Of a DNA stretch of 64,000 nt, positions 8,985-19,401 are shown piece after piece. Numbering within the stretch: the first letter of the stretch is position 1; each line of letters opens with the position of its first letter. Location of the stretch: NCBI GenBank assembly GCA_017592665.1, contig JAGFNW010000011.1, positions 124,001 through 188,000 on the forward strand, given 5' to 3'. The DNA comes from Streptosporangiaceae bacterium NEAU-GS5 (GTDB taxonomy: Bacteria > Actinomycetota > Actinomycetes > Streptosporangiales > Streptosporangiaceae). The translations under genes and the position numbers were made by a program. The notes under the pieces were generated by a model, which ran no database searches, was not told the origin of the DNA, and saw only the letters and a program-made list of their open reading frames with translations.

Positions 8985-9794
8985 ATGCCTGCCACGGACC
9001 AGCTCCTCGAGCTCGCCCACGAGCTCGCCGTCGAGGCCGGGGACATGGTGCTCGCCAAGCGCCCGGCCCGCCCCGAGGTCGTCGAGACCAAATCAAGCCC
9101 GACCGACGTCGTGACGGCGCTCGACCGCGAGGCCGAGGAGCTGATCCGGGCCAGGATCCACGCGGCCAGGCCCGGTGACGCCGTGCTCGGCGAAGAGCAG
9201 GGCGACACCCCCGGCAGCGGCCGGGTCCGCTGGATCGTCGACCCCATCGACGGCACCGTCAACTTCCTCTACGGCCTGCCCGTGTGGTCGGTGAGCATCG
9301 CGGCCGAGGTCGACGGGCAGATCGTCGCCGGGGTCGTCAACGTGGCGCCGCAGGGCGAGATCTACACGGCGACCCTCGGCGGCGGCGCCTGGCAGGGCGG
9401 GCGGCGGCTGCGCTGCAACACGGGCGTGCCGCTCGACCGGGCGCTGGTCGCCACCGGCTTCGGCTACCTGCCCGCCCGCCGGGCCGTGCAGGCCGAGGTG
9501 CTGACCCACGTCCTGCCGCGCGTGCGGGACATCCGCCGGGCCGGCTCGTGCACGGTCGACCTGTGCGCGGTCGCCTCCGGCCAGGTCGACGCCTACTATG
9601 AGCGCGGCCCGATGTACTGGGACTACGCGGCCGCCGGGCTGATCGCGACGGAGGCCGGGGCCCGGATCGGCGGCCTTGGCGGCAAGCCGTACAACACCCG
9701 GCTCGATCGCACCGAGCTGGCCCTGTGCGCGGCTCCCGAGCTGTTCGACGCCCTCGACGCGCTCCTGACCCCGCTCGACCCCGACCACGACTGA
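8985..9794 (+). CDS. Inositol monophosphatase family protein
   Basis: The 269-residue Mg2+-dependent phosphatase has the full motif set: GEEQG (metal Glu), DPIDGT followed by NF (family motif A) and WDYAAAGLIATEAGA (motif B). Likely substrates are inositol 1-phosphate or histidinol phosphate; homologues near dut in actinobacteria are annotated SuhB. The ATG at 8985 lies 7 bases after TAGCCT (8972-8977), a -10 that overlaps the stop codon of the S9 peptidase gene, so the message is probably leaderless. No ribosome site is present. Confidence 0.9.
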   Translation: MPATDQLLELAHELAVEAGDMVLAKRPARPEVVETKSSPTDVVTALDREAEELIRARIHAARPGDAVLGEEQGDTPGSGRVRWIVDPIDGTVNFLYGLPVWSVSIAAEVDGQIVAGVVNVAPQGEIYTATLGGGAWQGGRRLRCNTGVPLDRALVATGFGYLPARRAVQAEVLTHVLPRVRDIRRAGSCTVDLCAVASGQVDAYYERGPMYWDYAAAGLIATEAGARIGGLGGKPYNTRLDRTELALCAAPELFDALDALLTPLDPDHD

Positions 9795-9905
9795 CCGCCG
9801 CGTCGAAGCCCGCTCCAAGGCACGCGACGCCCTCCGGTCTGGGCCGCCTTACTGTGCGTTTACGGTGGGCAACGCCACAATGGAGGTCAGATTCGAGGAG
9901 GACCT

Positions 9906-10559
9906 ATGCGCGTGCTTGTGGTCGAGGATGAGCGGGTGCTCGCCGACGCGATCGCGACGGGGCTCCGCCGTGAGGCGATGGCCGTCGACGTCGCCTACGA
10001 CGGCGCCGAGGCGCTGGAGAAGACCAGCTATATCGACTACGACGTGATCGTGCTCGACCGCGACCTGCCCAAGGTGCACGGCGACGAGGTGGCGCGCAAG
10101 CTCGTCTTCGACCGTTCCGCCTCGCGGATCATCATGCTGACCGCGGCAGGCGACGTCGACGACAAGGTCGAGGGCCTGGAGCTCGGCGCCGACGACTACC
10201 TGGCCAAGCCGTTCGTGTTCATGGAGCTGGTGGCCCGGGTGCGCGCCCTCGGACGGCGCTCGGCGCCCGCGCTGCCGCCCGTGCTCGAGCGCAGCGGGGT
10301 CCGGCTCGACCCGGGCAAGCGCCTGGTCGAGCGCGACGGCCAGGAGATCTCGCTCACCAAGAAGGAATTCGCGGTGCTCGAAGAGCTGATGCGGGCCGAG
10401 GGGGCCGTGGTCAGCCAGGAGGATCTGCTCGACAAGGCGTGGGACGAGAACATCGACCCGTTCACCAACGTGGTCCGGGTCACGATGATGACACTGCGCA
10501 AGAAGCTCGGTGATCCGCCGGTGATCGAGACGGTCCCCGGAGTGGGGTACAAACTGTGA
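9906..10559 (+). CDS. cutR: OmpR/PhoB-family response regulator (CutR-like)
   Basis: This is a DNA-binding response regulator of 217 residues. The receiver domain spans about 1-115, with the acidic pocket at EDE, the phospho-acceptor Asp in VIVLDRDLP, the switch Thr in MLTAAGD and Lys in AKPF. A winged-helix Trans_reg_C domain follows (about 125-217), ending VETVPGVGYKL-like. The ATG follows GAGGAGGA. Its stop overlaps the sensor kinase start by 4 bases, so the pair is translationally coupled. Position next to inositol monophosphatase and DUF4193 genes matches CutR of Streptomyces (from memory), a secretion- and antibiotic-related regulator. Confidence 0.88.
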   Translation: MRVLVVEDERVLADAIATGLRREAMAVDVAYDGAEALEKTSYIDYDVIVLDRDLPKVHGDEVARKLVFDRSASRIIMLTAAGDVDDKVEGLELGADDYLAKPFVFMELVARVRALGRRSAPALPPVLERSGVRLDPGKRLVERDGQEISLTKKEFAVLEELMRAEGAVVSQEDLLDKAWDENIDPFTNVVRVTMMTLRKKLGDPPVIETVPGVGYKL

Positions 10560-11953
10560 CCCGGTCCCCAGAGCCCTCTCCGGAGCCGGAAGAGCGGGAT
10601 GAGCTCGAAGAGCCGGAGGTGGGATCGGACGAACTGGACGAGCGGATGGGCTCGGCCATAGGCACCGGGCCCTATCGGCGTGAGGTCCTGGCCGTGGGCG
10701 AGCAGCCGCCCCCGCCCACCGGGCCACCCGTGTGGGACGGCCCGCCGCCGCCCGGCGTCCGCGTGTCCAGGCCCAGCCCGCTCGCCTGGATCAGGGGCCT
10801 CCCCAAGCGGATCAGCATCCGCTGGCGGCTCACCATCACCTACGCCGTGCTGTTCTTCGCCGCCGGCGCCGTGCTGCTGCTCGTCATGTACTGGGTGGTC
10901 GGCTGGGCCATCCGCGCCAGCTGGCCGGGGCTTCCCGACCAGTTCGACCGGCCGCCGTACGGCACGTACAACAACGCGATCTGGCAGGACATGGAGGATC
11001 TCGCGGTCGCGGGCGCGCGCCAGGGCTTCCTCAGCAAGTCGCTGATGGCGCTCGGCGGCATGGGCATCATCGCCCTCATGATCGGCTACGTGGTGGCCGA
11101 CCGCGCACTTCGCCCGATCACCCGGATGACGGCGGCGGCCAGGCGTATGTCGGAAACCTCGCTGGCGCACGAGCGGATCGACCTGAAAGGCCCGGACGAC
11201 GAGCTGAAGGAGCTGGCCGACACCTTCGACGCCATGCTGACGCGGCTCAACGCCGCTTTCGACGCGCAACGAAGATTCGTGGCCAACGCCTCACACGAGT
11301 TGCGGACGCCGCTGACCATCAACCGCACGGTCCTCGAGGTCGCGATCTCCGATCCCGAGGTATCGGAAGATCTTCGCGTGCTTGGCAAGACCCTGCTGGG
11401 CAACAACGCCAGGCACGAGAAGCTGATCGAGGCGCTGCTGCTGCTGGCCCGCAGCGAGCGCGAGCTGTCGGTCCGCAAGCCGCTCGACTTCCAGGAGGTC
11501 GGCAAGACCGTCGTCGACCAGCTCTCCCCGTTCGCGGAGGAGGGGAACGTGACGATCGTGCCCGACCTGCACTCGGCGCCCGTCGTCGGCGATCCCGTCC
11601 TGCTGGAGCGCTGCGTGGCCAACCTGGTCGAGAACGCCATCAAATACAACATGCCCACGTTCGGAAAAATCTGGATTCGGTCGGGAATAGTTGATGGGGC
11701 TTCCGTGGTTCAGATCGCGAACACTGGGCCACATGTCCCGGCGTACGAGGTGGATGAGCTTTTCGAGCCGTTCAGGAGATTGATCGGCGACCGGGTGGAG
11801 TCCGCCAAGGGTGCGGGATTGGGCCTGTCGATTGTGCGCGCCGTGGTGCGCGCGCATGGTGGATCCGTCACGGCGGTTTCCCGTGAGGGAGGAGGCCTCG
11901 TTGTGACCGTGAGACTCGTGGCCTCTCCGGTCGCGCCGCTGTCGGCGCGCTGA
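10556..11953 (+). CDS. cutS: Sensor histidine kinase (CutS-like)
   Basis: The 465-residue kinase is the partner of the response regulator encoded just upstream (GTGA overlap). The first 85 residues are an acidic, Pro-rich cytoplasmic extension. Two membrane segments (about 92-114 and 162-182) enclose a short extracellular loop of about 45 residues rich in aromatics. A HAMP domain follows, then the H-box NASHELRTPL with the phospho-His near 246, and an HATPase domain with the N-box VENAIKYN and G-boxes. The stimulus is unknown; the CutS assignment rests on gene order. The long acidic and proline-rich N-terminus is unusual for this class. Confidence 0.85.
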   Translation: MTRSPEPSPEPEERDELEEPEVGSDELDERMGSAIGTGPYRREVLAVGEQPPPPTGPPVWDGPPPPGVRVSRPSPLAWIRGLPKRISIRWRLTITYAVLFFAAGAVLLLVMYWVVGWAIRASWPGLPDQFDRPPYGTYNNAIWQDMEDLAVAGARQGFLSKSLMALGGMGIIALMIGYVVADRALRPITRMTAAARRMSETSLAHERIDLKGPDDELKELADTFDAMLTRLNAAFDAQRRFVANASHELRTPLTINRTVLEVAISDPEVSEDLRVLGKTLLGNNARHEKLIEALLLLARSERELSVRKPLDFQEVGKTVVDQLSPFAEEGNVTIVPDLHSAPVVGDPVLLERCVANLVENAIKYNMPTFGKIWIRSGIVDGASVVQIANTGPHVPAYEVDELFEPFRRLIGDRVESAKGAGLGLSIVRAVVRAHGGSVTAVSREGGGLVVTVRLVASPVAPLSAR

Positions 11954-12211
11954 TACACGAGCAGGCCACACATGTGGTTGGATGTGCCGTCGAACGCGCT
12001 GACGACACCGGCAATGCTGTGGTTTTGGCCATATTTGGCTAACCCGAGTGCTGCCGGACAGAACCCTGGGCACGCCGAGAGGTTCAGCTCGGGCCGATGC
12101 GGGGTACCGATTGCAAAATCTCCCGGATCGATCGGGCACAAGATTGGCCTCCCGAGCGTTAAGGACGCGCGACAGGCACAGAGAGATAGATGAGGGGGAT
12201 GGAGTACGCAC
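11954..12211. other. 258-bp intergenic region before the DUF4193 gene
   Basis: No gene is seen. It presumably contains the promoter of the DUF4193 gene. An ACATGT-centred palindromic stretch lies near 11967-11978, and GGATGGAG just before 12212 is the ribosome site. No convincing -35/-10 pair could be fixed by eye. Confidence 0.4.
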
Positions 12212-12511
12212 ATGGCTACCGACTACGACAGCCCGCGCAAGACTGACGACGACCTGGGTGAAGACAGTCTCCAGGAGCTTCAGGCGCGGCGCAGCGACAA
12301 GTCGTCGGGCAGCATTGACATCGACGAGACCGACCTGGCCGAGTCGCTCGAGCTGCCGGGAGCCGACCTGTCCAACGAGGAGCTGTCGCTCCGGGTGATT
12401 CCTCGTCAGGCCGACGAGTTCACCTGTTCGCGCTGCTTCTTGGTGCATCACCGCAGCCAGTTGGCGTCCGAGCGGAATGGCCAGCAGGTCTGCCGCGAAT
12501 GCGCCGCTTGA
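12212..12511 (+). CDS. DUF4193 zinc-ribbon protein
   Basis: This small acidic protein of 99 residues is conserved across actinobacteria. The N-terminal half is charged and probably disordered. The C-terminal third has two CxxC knuckles (CSRC and CREC) separated by about 22 residues, consistent with one bound zinc. The function is not established. ATG with GGATGGAG upstream is the clear start. It lies between cutRS and a putative membrane protein gene, the same place as in Streptomyces and, from memory, Mycobacterium (near dut). Confidence 0.9.
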   Translation: MATDYDSPRKTDDDLGEDSLQELQARRSDKSSGSIDIDETDLAESLELPGADLSNEELSLRVIPRQADEFTCSRCFLVHHRSQLASERNGQQVCRECAA

Positions 12512-12530
12512 TGAACCGCTAGGAGGGCCC

Positions 12531-13325
12531 GTGGGCGCACAGGCGCAACGACCCGAACACCCGGATCATTCTGGAGAGGGGCCCGACGAGGTCGCCGACC
12601 TCGTCGGCAAACTCCTCACCCAGGACGCTGAGAAGGACGGCCGCCAGGGTGTGGCCGAGCGGCGCCGCCTGCTCGGCCGCCTCTCGACGGCGCTGGTGTC
12701 CTCCGCTCGCAAGGCGGGCGCCTCCGGCGTGGGGCGCGGCCGCTGGCTGGCCGACGTGTTCATAGGTCTCGCGCCGCGACTGCCCATCCGGGATCTCGCC
12801 ACCCTGCAGGAGCACCACTACGGGCTCACCGGAGAGCAGCTGGCCGACGACCTCGTCCGGACGGCGGCGAAGGCCACTATGGCGGTCGGCGCCGTGGGAG
12901 GCGCGCTGGCCGCGGCCGAGTTCGCCGCCCCTCCGCTGCTGCTGTCCGCCCCCGCACAACTCGTGGCCGAGACCCTGGTGGTGGCCGCCATCGAGGTCAA
13001 GCTCATCGCCGAGCTCCACGAGGTGTACGGAATCCAGGTGCCGGGCACCGGCTCGCAACGCGCGATGGCGTTCTCCATGGCCTGGTCGAGGCAGCGCGGG
13101 GTCAATCCGCTGACTCCCGGCACGGCGACGCTCGCGCTCGGCGCCGCGGCCAAGACCGCGTTGCGCAACCGGCTCATGCGGACGCTGGGCCGTCATCTGA
13201 CCACACTCGGGCCGTTCCTGACCGGCGCGGTCGCCGGAGGCGCGCTCAACCGGGCCGCCACGCGGAAACTGGCCCAGGCCGTACGCTCCGATCTGCTGCG
13301 ACAGAGGGCCCTGCCGCCCGCCTGA
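12531..13325 (+). CDS. Conserved protein of unknown function with membrane-like segments
   Basis: I do not recognise the family with confidence. The product has 264 residues. Residues 1-60 are hydrophilic and acidic. From about 105 to 165 there are two Ala/Leu-rich hydrophobic stretches around a [13 protein letters not shown] segment, and the C-terminal part contains another hydrophobic Gly/Ala-rich stretch ending in a basic tail. EcsC-like proteins are a weak possibility. The GTG at 12531 is chosen because AGGAGGG lies 3-9 bases upstream. It is 19 bp downstream of the DUF4193 gene and probably cotranscribed. Confidence 0.7.
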   Translation: MGAQAQRPEHPDHSGEGPDEVADLVGKLLTQDAEKDGRQGVAERRRLLGRLSTALVSSARKAGASGVGRGRWLADVFIGLAPRLPIRDLATLQEHHYGLTGEQLADDLVRTAAKATMAVGAVGGALAAAEFAAPPLLLSAPAQLVAETLVVAAIEVKLIAELHEVYGIQVPGTGSQRAMAFSMAWSRQRGVNPLTPGTATLALGAAAKTALRNRLMRTLGRHLTTLGPFLTGAVAGGALNRAATRKLAQAVRSDLLRQRALPPA

Positions 13326-13482
13326 TACGAAACTGTTACCTTTCCGTCGGGCTGGTCTAAACCAGTTCCGAGCTGCGTTAGATCATCTCACCGTCACCCC
13401 TATGAATTGTGCACTTCGTAAGGGGTATGGGCGGTCTGGGGGAGATTACCTATCGTGGCCATCAGGCGACAGTGGAGGGCAC
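13326..13482. promoter_or_regulatory. Intergenic region upstream of otsA with two small dyads
   Basis: CTGGT-ctaa-ACCAG (13352-13365) is a short perfect dyad just after the preceding gene. ACCCCT ... AGGGGT frames a second, looser dyad about 40-60 bases further on. One may be a weak terminator and the other an operator of otsA; neither role is shown. Confidence 0.35.
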
Positions 13483-14856
13483 ATGCGCGGCACGAGCTCA
13501 TTTCTGATCGTCGCTAACCGGCTTCCGGTGGACAGGGTGGGTGACAATCAGTGGCGGCGCAGCCCCGGAGGGCTGGTGACGGCCATCGCCCCCGTGATGC
13601 AGCGCCGGGACGGCGCCTGGCTGGGCTGGACCGGTGCCGCGGGGGAGGAGCTCAAGCCGTTCGACCACGACGGCATGCACCTGATTCCCGTCCCTTTGTC
13701 CTCCCTTGAGATCGAGCTCTATTACGAAGGCTTTTCCAACGCCACTTTGTGGCCGCTCTATCACGACGTCGTGGCGCCCCCCGTCTATTCGCGTGTGTTG
13801 TGGGACGCCTATCGCGCGGTCAACGACCGTTTCGCGCGGGCCGCGGCCGAGGCGGCCGCGCCCGGCGCGCTGGTGTGGGTGCAGGATTATCAATTGCAGC
13901 TGGTGCCGGCCATGCTGCGCCGGCTCAGACCGGACGTGAAGATCGGCTTCTTCCTGCACATCCCTTTTCCGCCGATCGAGCTGTTCTACCAGCTGCCGTG
14001 GCGCAAGGAGCTGGTCGAGGGGCTGCTCGGGGCCGACCTGGTCGGCTTCCAGCGGCCGGGCGGGGCGCAGAACTTCATCCGCCTGTGCCGCCGCCTGCTC
14101 GGCACCCCCGTCCAGCGCATGGAGGTGCTGCTCGAGGAGCGTACGGTCCGGGCCGAGGCCTTCCCCATATCCGTCGACTTCGGCGAGTTCGACCAGCTGG
14201 TGCGCGACCCGAACGTCCAGGCCAGGGCCAAGGAGATCCGCGGTGAGCTCGGCGACCCCGAGCACGTCCTGCTCGGCGTCGACCGCCTCGACTACACCAA
14301 GGGCATCGGCCAGCGTCTCAAGGCCTTCAGCGAGCTGCTGAAGGAGGGCTCGCTGATGCCGGGTGAGGCGTCGTTCGTGCAGATCGCCACGCCGAGCCGG
14401 GAGCGGGTCGAGGAGTACGTCCGGCTGCGCAACGACATCGAGCTGATGGTCGGCCGGATCAACGGCGAGCACGGCCAGCTGGGCCGGCAGCCGATCAACT
14501 ACTTCCACCAGTCCTACGACCGGCAGGAGCTGGCCGCCCTCTACTGCGCCGCCGACGTGATGGTGGTGACCCCGCTGCGGGACGGCATGAACCTGGTCGC
14601 CAAGGAGTACGTGGCCTGCCGGCACGACCTCCGCGGAGCCCTGGTGCTCAGCGAGTTCGCCGGCGCCGCCGACGAGCTCCGGCAGGCCTATCTCGTCAAC
14701 CCGTATGACATCGACGGGATGAAACGGGCGATGCTTGCCGCCATGCGGGCCACACCGCACGAGATCGGCCGCCGGATGCGCTCGCTGCGGCGCCGGGTCG
14801 CCACCCACAACGTCGACAAGTGGGCCAGCGACTTCCTCACCGCCCTCGAGTCGTAG
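13483..14856 (+). CDS. otsA: Alpha,alpha-trehalose-6-phosphate synthase (GT20)
   Basis: It transfers glucose from UDP- or GDP-glucose to glucose 6-phosphate, the first step of OtsAB trehalose synthesis in the cytosol. The product is 457 residues, the usual length for a stand-alone OtsA. It shows the N-terminal VANRLPV and [10 protein letters not shown], the middle [11 protein letters not shown] and [21 protein letters not shown], and the C-terminal [14 protein letters not shown]. The ATG at 13483 follows GGAGGG. No trehalose-phosphate phosphatase gene lies in the window. It converges on the DUF4235 gene with a 9-bp gap. A role in osmotic or desiccation protection is inferred from the pathway. 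Confidence 0.94.
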   Translation: MRGTSSFLIVANRLPVDRVGDNQWRRSPGGLVTAIAPVMQRRDGAWLGWTGAAGEELKPFDHDGMHLIPVPLSSLEIELYYEGFSNATLWPLYHDVVAPPVYSRVLWDAYRAVNDRFARAAAEAAAPGALVWVQDYQLQLVPAMLRRLRPDVKIGFFLHIPFPPIELFYQLPWRKELVEGLLGADLVGFQRPGGAQNFIRLCRRLLGTPVQRMEVLLEERTVRAEAFPISVDFGEFDQLVRDPNVQARAKEIRGELGDPEHVLLGVDRLDYTKGIGQRLKAFSELLKEGSLMPGEASFVQIATPSRERVEEYVRLRNDIELMVGRINGEHGQLGRQPINYFHQSYDRQELAALYCAADVMVVTPLRDGMNLVAKEYVACRHDLRGALVLSEFAGAADELRQAYLVNPYDIDGMKRAMLAAMRATPHEIGRRMRSLRRRVATHNVDKWASDFLTALES

Positions 14857-14865
14857 TGCCGCGGG

Positions 14866-15165
14866 CTATCCCAGCTGCTCGGCCTTCTCTTTCGCCTGCG
14901 CCTTCCACGCCTGCCACCGCCTGGCCGCGGCGCGGGTGGTCACGATCCGCGCCACCTCCATGCCAAGGCCCATGACCACCGCATATGCGAGGGCTTCGCC
15001 GAGGCCGATGTCGAGCGCGTCGGCGTTGGCCGGCGGCTTGCGGCCGGTGGCCTTCTCCCAGGCGAAGGAGAGCACCTTTTTGGAGGCGAAACCCACGGCC
15101 AGCCCTACCAGGCCGCCGATGATCCGCCACTGCATGTCGGGCTTTTCCGACTTGTCCGCTGCCAT
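14866..15165 (-). CDS. DUF4235 small membrane protein
   Basis: The 99-residue actinobacterial protein has a hydrophilic N-terminus, one membrane segment near 15-32 (GGLVGLAVGFASKKV) and another at about 55-75 (ALAYAVVMGLGMEVA), then a basic and Ala-rich tail. This matches DUF4235, whose role is unknown. ATG with a strong GAGGAGGG ribosome site fixes the start. It is divergent from valS across 72 bp. Confidence 0.88.
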   Translation of the reverse strand: MAADKSEKPDMQWRIIGGLVGLAVGFASKKVLSFAWEKATGRKPPANADALDIGLGEALAYAVVMGLGMEVARIVTTRAAARRWQAWKAQAKEKAEQLG

Positions 15166-15237
15166 AGATCCCTCCTCGGTAACAGACCCTAGCCTCTCCG
15201 TGCCGCGTCAGCCGTTCACGCCATACCATCGGGGAGC

Positions 15238-17676
15238 ATGACGACTCAGCGACCATTGCCGCCCGACAAGCCGACCCTCGACGGCTTGGAGACGGTATGG
15301 GTATCGCGCTGGGACGCCGACGGCACCTACCGGTTCGCTCCCCCCGAGGGCTCGGGGGATCAGGTCTACGCGATCGACACCCCGCCCCCGACCGTTTCCG
15401 GCTCCCTGCACGTCGGCCACGTCTTCTCCTTCACCCACACCGACACGGTCGCGCGCTATCAGCGCATGTGCGGCAAGGTCGTCTTCTACCCGATGGGGTG
15501 GGATGACAACGGTCTGCCCACAGAACGCCGCGTCCAAAATCACTTCGGCGTCCGCTGCGACCCCTCCGTCCCGTACGACCCCGGCTTCACCCCGCCGGGC
15601 GGCAAGGAGCAGGTCTCCATCTCGCGCAAGAACTTCGTCGAGCTGTGCCACAAGCTGACCGTGGAAGACGAGAAGGCGTTCGAGGAGCTGTGGCGGCGGC
15701 TTGGGCTGTCGGTCGACTGGTCCTTGACGTACGCGACGATCGGCAACCGCTCGCGGGCCGTCTCGCAGCGGTTCTTCCTGCGCAATCTGGAGCGCGGCGA
15801 GGCCTATCTGTCCGAGGCGCCCACCCTGTGGGATGTGACGTTCCGTACGGCGGTCGCCCAGGCGGAGCTGGAAGACCGAGAGTGGCCCGGCGCGTTCCAC
15901 AAGATCAGCTTCGGTCCCGCGCAGATCGAGACCACCAGGCCCGAGCTGCTGCCGGCCTGCGTCGCGCTGGTCGCGCATCCGGACGACGAGCGCTATCAGG
16001 CGCTGTTCGGCACGACCGTGCGCACCCCGCTTTTCGGTGTCGAGGTGCCCGTCGTGGCCCATCATCTGGCCGAGCCCGACAAGGGCACCGGCATCGCGAT
16101 GATCTGCACGTTCGGCGACCTCACCGACGTCACGTGGTGGCGCGAGCTCGACCTGCCCACCCGGCCGATCATCGGCTGGGATGGGCGGCTGCTGCCCGAG
16201 CCGCCGCAGGGCGTCGCCGCCGAGCCATACAAGGAGCTGGCCGGAAAGACCGTGCACTCGGCGCGCGAGCGGATCGTCGAGCTGCTGCGCGAGTCGGGCG
16301 ACCTGCTCGGCGAGCCGCGGCCCGTGTCGCGCGCCGTGAAGTTCTACGAGAAGGGCGACCGCCCGCTCGAGATCGTCACCACCCGCCAGTGGTATATCAG
16401 GAACGGCGGCCGCGACGCCCGGCTCCGCCAGGCGCTCCTGGAGCGCGGCCGTGAGCTGAACTGGCACCCGGCGCACATGCGGGTGCGCTACGAAAACTGG
16501 GTGGAGGGCCTGGCCGGCGACTGGCTGATCTCGCGGCAGCGCTTCTTCGGCGTGCCCATTCCCGTGTGGTATCAGCTCGACTCCGAAGGCGTGCCGATCT
16601 ACGAGGCGCCCATCGTGCCGGACGAGTCCACGCTGCCGATCGACCCGTCCAGCGACGTGCCCCCCGGGTTCGCCGAAGAGGCGCGTGGCGTGCCGTTCGG
16701 CTTCGTGGGCGACCCCGACGTGATGGACACGTGGGCCACCTCGTCCCTGACGCCCGAGATCGCCGGCTTCGACGGCCTCTACGACCTGCGCCCGCAGGCC
16801 CACGAGATCATCCGGACGTGGTTGTTCTCCACGATCGTCCGCTCCCACCTGGAGCACGACCGGCTGCCGTGGCGGCACGCGGCGATCTCCGGCTGGATCC
16901 TCGACCCCGACCGTAAAAAGATGTCCAAATCGAAGGGCAACGTGGTCACCCCGCTCGCCCTCCTGGAGGAGTACGGCTCGGACGCCGTGCGCTACTGGGC
17001 CGCGAGCGGCCGGCCGGGCACCGACTTCGCCTTCGACACGGGGCAGATCAGGATCGGCCGCCGCCTGGCCATCAAGATCCTCAACGCGTCGAAGTTCGTG
17101 CTCGGATTCGAGGCCGTCGACGGCGAGGTCACCGAGCCGGTCGACCGCGCCATGCTGGCGGCCCTCAGCGCGGTCGTGGCCGAGGCGACCGAGGCCTTCG
17201 AGGACTACGACTACACAAAGGCCCTGGAGCGCGCCGAGCGCTTCTTCTGGACCTTCTGCGACGACTACCTGGAGCTGGTCAAGGCCCGCGCGTACGACGG
17301 CGACGCCTCGGCCGTGACGGCCCTCCGTACGGCGCTCGACACCCTGCTGCGGCTGTTCGCGCCGTTCCTGCCGTTCGTCACCGAAGAGGTGTGGTCGTGG
17401 TGGCGGGACGGCTCGGTGCACCGCGCGCCCTGGCCCGGCCTCGCCGTCGACGGCGACCCGCGAATTCTGGAGATCGTCTCCGAGGTGCTGCGCCGGGTTC
17501 GGAAGGCCAAGTCGGAGGCCAGGCTGTCGATGCGCGCCGAGGTCTCCCGGCTCGTCGTCACCGGCCCTGAGCTGGTCAGGCTCGCCCAAGACGATCTGTG
17601 CTCGGCCGGTAACGTCGAGGAGTTCGTGCTGCACCCGAGGGGCGACGACCTCGAGGTCGTCATCACGTTGACGTGA
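15238..17676 (+). CDS. valS: Valine--tRNA ligase (short, archaeal-like form)
   Basis: It charges tRNA-Val with valine. It is a class I synthetase of 812 residues with [13 protein letters not shown] (HIGH motif) near residue 60, a CP1 editing insert, KMSKSKGN near 560, and an anticodon-binding domain. The C-terminal coiled-coil arm of the usual 880-950-residue bacterial ValRS is missing. Sequence features such as the [11 protein letters not shown] start resemble the archaeal/rickettsial type. The ATG at 15238 follows GGGGAG, with TACCAT just upstream as a possible -10. It overlaps the start of the next gene by 4 bases (GTGA). A second, bacterial-type valS may exist elsewhere in the genome. Confidence 0.92.
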   Translation: MTTQRPLPPDKPTLDGLETVWVSRWDADGTYRFAPPEGSGDQVYAIDTPPPTVSGSLHVGHVFSFTHTDTVARYQRMCGKVVFYPMGWDDNGLPTERRVQNHFGVRCDPSVPYDPGFTPPGGKEQVSISRKNFVELCHKLTVEDEKAFEELWRRLGLSVDWSLTYATIGNRSRAVSQRFFLRNLERGEAYLSEAPTLWDVTFRTAVAQAELEDREWPGAFHKISFGPAQIETTRPELLPACVALVAHPDDERYQALFGTTVRTPLFGVEVPVVAHHLAEPDKGTGIAMICTFGDLTDVTWWRELDLPTRPIIGWDGRLLPEPPQGVAAEPYKELAGKTVHSARERIVELLRESGDLLGEPRPVSRAVKFYEKGDRPLEIVTTRQWYIRNGGRDARLRQALLERGRELNWHPAHMRVRYENWVEGLAGDWLISRQRFFGVPIPVWYQLDSEGVPIYEAPIVPDESTLPIDPSSDVPPGFAEEARGVPFGFVGDPDVMDTWATSSLTPEIAGFDGLYDLRPQAHEIIRTWLFSTIVRSHLEHDRLPWRHAAISGWILDPDRKKMSKSKGNVVTPLALLEEYGSDAVRYWAASGRPGTDFAFDTGQIRIGRRLAIKILNASKFVLGFEAVDGEVTEPVDRAMLAALSAVVAEATEAFEDYDYTKALERAERFFWTFCDDYLELVKARAYDGDASAVTALRTALDTLLRLFAPFLPFVTEEVWSWWRDGSVHRAPWPGLAVDGDPRILEIVSEVLRRVRKAKSEARLSMRAEVSRLVVTGPELVRLAQDDLCSAGNVEEFVLHPRGDDLEVVITLT

Positions 17677-18941
17677 CACCTTCTGGGCCCGGAGACGCGC
17701 GTTCGGCCGACGGGCGTGCCAGTCTTGAACACGTGATCGCGGACGAGGAGAAGAGGGAGTGGCCCCGGCGCTGGGAGCCGCGGCGCCGGGGAGCGGTGCC
17801 ACCGATCTTGGCCACGGCCGCGGCGTGGAGCTGGCGGCTGATCGTCATCGGCGTGATCATCTACGTGTTCTGGCTCGTCATCGGCCGGATCAGCTTCGTG
17901 GCGCTGCCGGTCGCGATCGCGTTCCTGCTGACGGCGCTGCTGTTCCCGGTGACGAGCCGGCTGCGCCGGGCCGGGTTCCGCCCGATCTACGCGACCTGGC
18001 TGACCATGCTGCTGGCCTTCGCCGTGCTCGGCGGTATCGGGTTCATCATCGGCACCCGCGCCAACGACGAGTTCCCCCGGCTCGTGGAAAACATCCGCCA
18101 GACCGCGGCCCAGGGGCAAGATTGGCTGGTCAACGGCCCGCTGCACCTGAAAGAGGCGCAGCTGCAGAGTTACGTCGACCAGCTGACCCAGATGTTCAAC
18201 CAGCAGCCGAGCCAGATCGCCGGCACCGTGCTGACCGGCGCGACGGCGGTCGTCGAGGTGCTCGCCTCGATCGTGCTGCTGCTGTTCGTGACGTTCTTCT
18301 TCCTGAAGGACGGCGACCGCATCTGGTCGTGGTTCCTGCGGGCGTTCGGCGGGGCGGCGCCCCGGATGAACCGCGCGGGGCGGGCCGCCTGGCGGACGCT
18401 CTCGCACTACGTGCAGGGCACGGTCGCGGTCGCGGCCATCCACGGCGTGATCATCGGCGTGGTCCTGGCGGGCATGCGGGTGCCGCTGTGGGCGCCGCTG
18501 GCCGTGCTGATCTTCCTGGCCAGCTTCATCCCGATCGTCGGCATCTTCTTCGCCGGCGCCATCTGCACGCTGGTCGTCTTCGGCTCGCAGAACTGGGTGT
18601 ACGCGGTGATCTTCGTGGGCATCCTGATCGTCGAGCAGCAGCTGGAGAACCACGTGCTCCAGCCCCTGATCGTGGGCCGGGCCCTGGAGTTCCACCCATT
18701 GGCGATCATCCTGGTCCTCGCGGTCGGCGGCGTGGTCGGCGGCATCGCCGGCGCGGCCATCGCCGTGCCGGTGACCGCGGTGATCTACCGGGCCCTGCCC
18801 GAGCTGCGCCGCGATCCGCCGGAGCCGGACGAACCGCCGCCACCGGAGCCACCGGGTGATACGCCCGGCAAAGCGCCCGAGGAGACGACGGGACGCGAGT
18901 CGGGCGCCGCTGAGGCCGTCTCGCCGCAGCGCAACGGGTAG
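17673..18941 (+). CDS. AI-2E family transporter (TqsA/YdiK type)
   Basis: The 422-residue membrane protein has the two-part layout of the AI-2E exporter family. Two or three N-terminal membrane segments come first, then an amphipathic extracytoplasmic region (about 130-180), and a C-terminal bundle of five segments. The family motif GxxxPLW is present as MRVPLWAPL, with the [18 protein letters not shown] stretch typical of the family. The tail is Pro/Glu-rich. Transport of AI-2 is not implied; many members move other small molecules or ions. The GTG at 17673 overlaps the valS stop; a GTG at 17733 is also possible. Confidence 0.85.
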   Translation: MTPSGPGDARSADGRASLEHVIADEEKREWPRRWEPRRRGAVPPILATAAAWSWRLIVIGVIIYVFWLVIGRISFVALPVAIAFLLTALLFPVTSRLRRAGFRPIYATWLTMLLAFAVLGGIGFIIGTRANDEFPRLVENIRQTAAQGQDWLVNGPLHLKEAQLQSYVDQLTQMFNQQPSQIAGTVLTGATAVVEVLASIVLLLFVTFFFLKDGDRIWSWFLRAFGGAAPRMNRAGRAAWRTLSHYVQGTVAVAAIHGVIIGVVLAGMRVPLWAPLAVLIFLASFIPIVGIFFAGAICTLVVFGSQNWVYAVIFVGILIVEQQLENHVLQPLIVGRALEFHPLAIILVLAVGGVVGGIAGAAIAVPVTAVIYRALPELRRDPPEPDEPPPPEPPGDTPGKAPEETTGRESGAAEAVSPQRNG

Positions 18942-18950
18942 GCTCGGCGA

Positions 18951-19388
18951 GTGAGTGTTGAGGTGCTGATTCACCGGCTGGATCCGGAGCTGCCGATCCC
19001 GTCGTATGCGCACCCCGGCGACGCCGGAGCCGATCTTTACGCGGTGCGCGACGTCGAGTTGCTGCCCGGTGAGCGAGCTGTGGTCGGCACGGGGGTCGCG
19101 ATCGCGTTGCCGGACGGTTACGCTGCGTTCGTCCACCCGCGTTCCGGGCTGGCCGCGCGGCACGGCGTGACGCTCGTCAACGCCCCAGGCACGGTCGACG
19201 CCGGATATCGGGGCGAGATCAGGGTCACGCTGATCAACACCGATCTGAAGGAGGCCGTGCGGCTCAAGCGTGGCGACCGGATCGCCCAGCTGGTGATCCA
19301 GCGGGTGGAGAAGGCGACGTTCTACGCCGTGGAGCGGCTGCCGGGTTCGGCGCGAGGCGCCGACGGCTTCGGTTCCACGGGCATATGA
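18951..19388 (+). CDS. dut: Deoxyuridine 5'-triphosphate nucleotidohydrolase (dUTPase)
   Basis: It hydrolyses dUTP to dUMP and PPi, keeping uracil out of DNA and feeding dTMP synthesis; the family is a homotrimer. The 145 residues contain all five motifs: GDAGADLYA (1), [10 protein letters not shown] (2), [15 protein letters not shown] (3), [10 protein letters not shown] (4) and [10 protein letters not shown] (5, with the phosphate-binding Arg and stacking Phe). The GTG at 18951 lies 6 bases after TAGGCT (18939-18944), a -10 formed across the stop codon of the upstream gene, with no ribosome site. The transcript is therefore probably leaderless. Confidence 0.96.
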   Translation: MSVEVLIHRLDPELPIPSYAHPGDAGADLYAVRDVELLPGERAVVGTGVAIALPDGYAAFVHPRSGLAARHGVTLVNAPGTVDAGYRGEIRVTLINTDLKEAVRLKRGDRIAQLVIQRVEKATFYAVERLPGSARGADGFGSTGI

Positions 19389-19401
19389 GGGAGTGAATCA
19401 G

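Noticed and set aside
15208-17802. An 864-codon open frame antisense to valS
   Set aside because: It is a shadow of valS with no recognisable domain.
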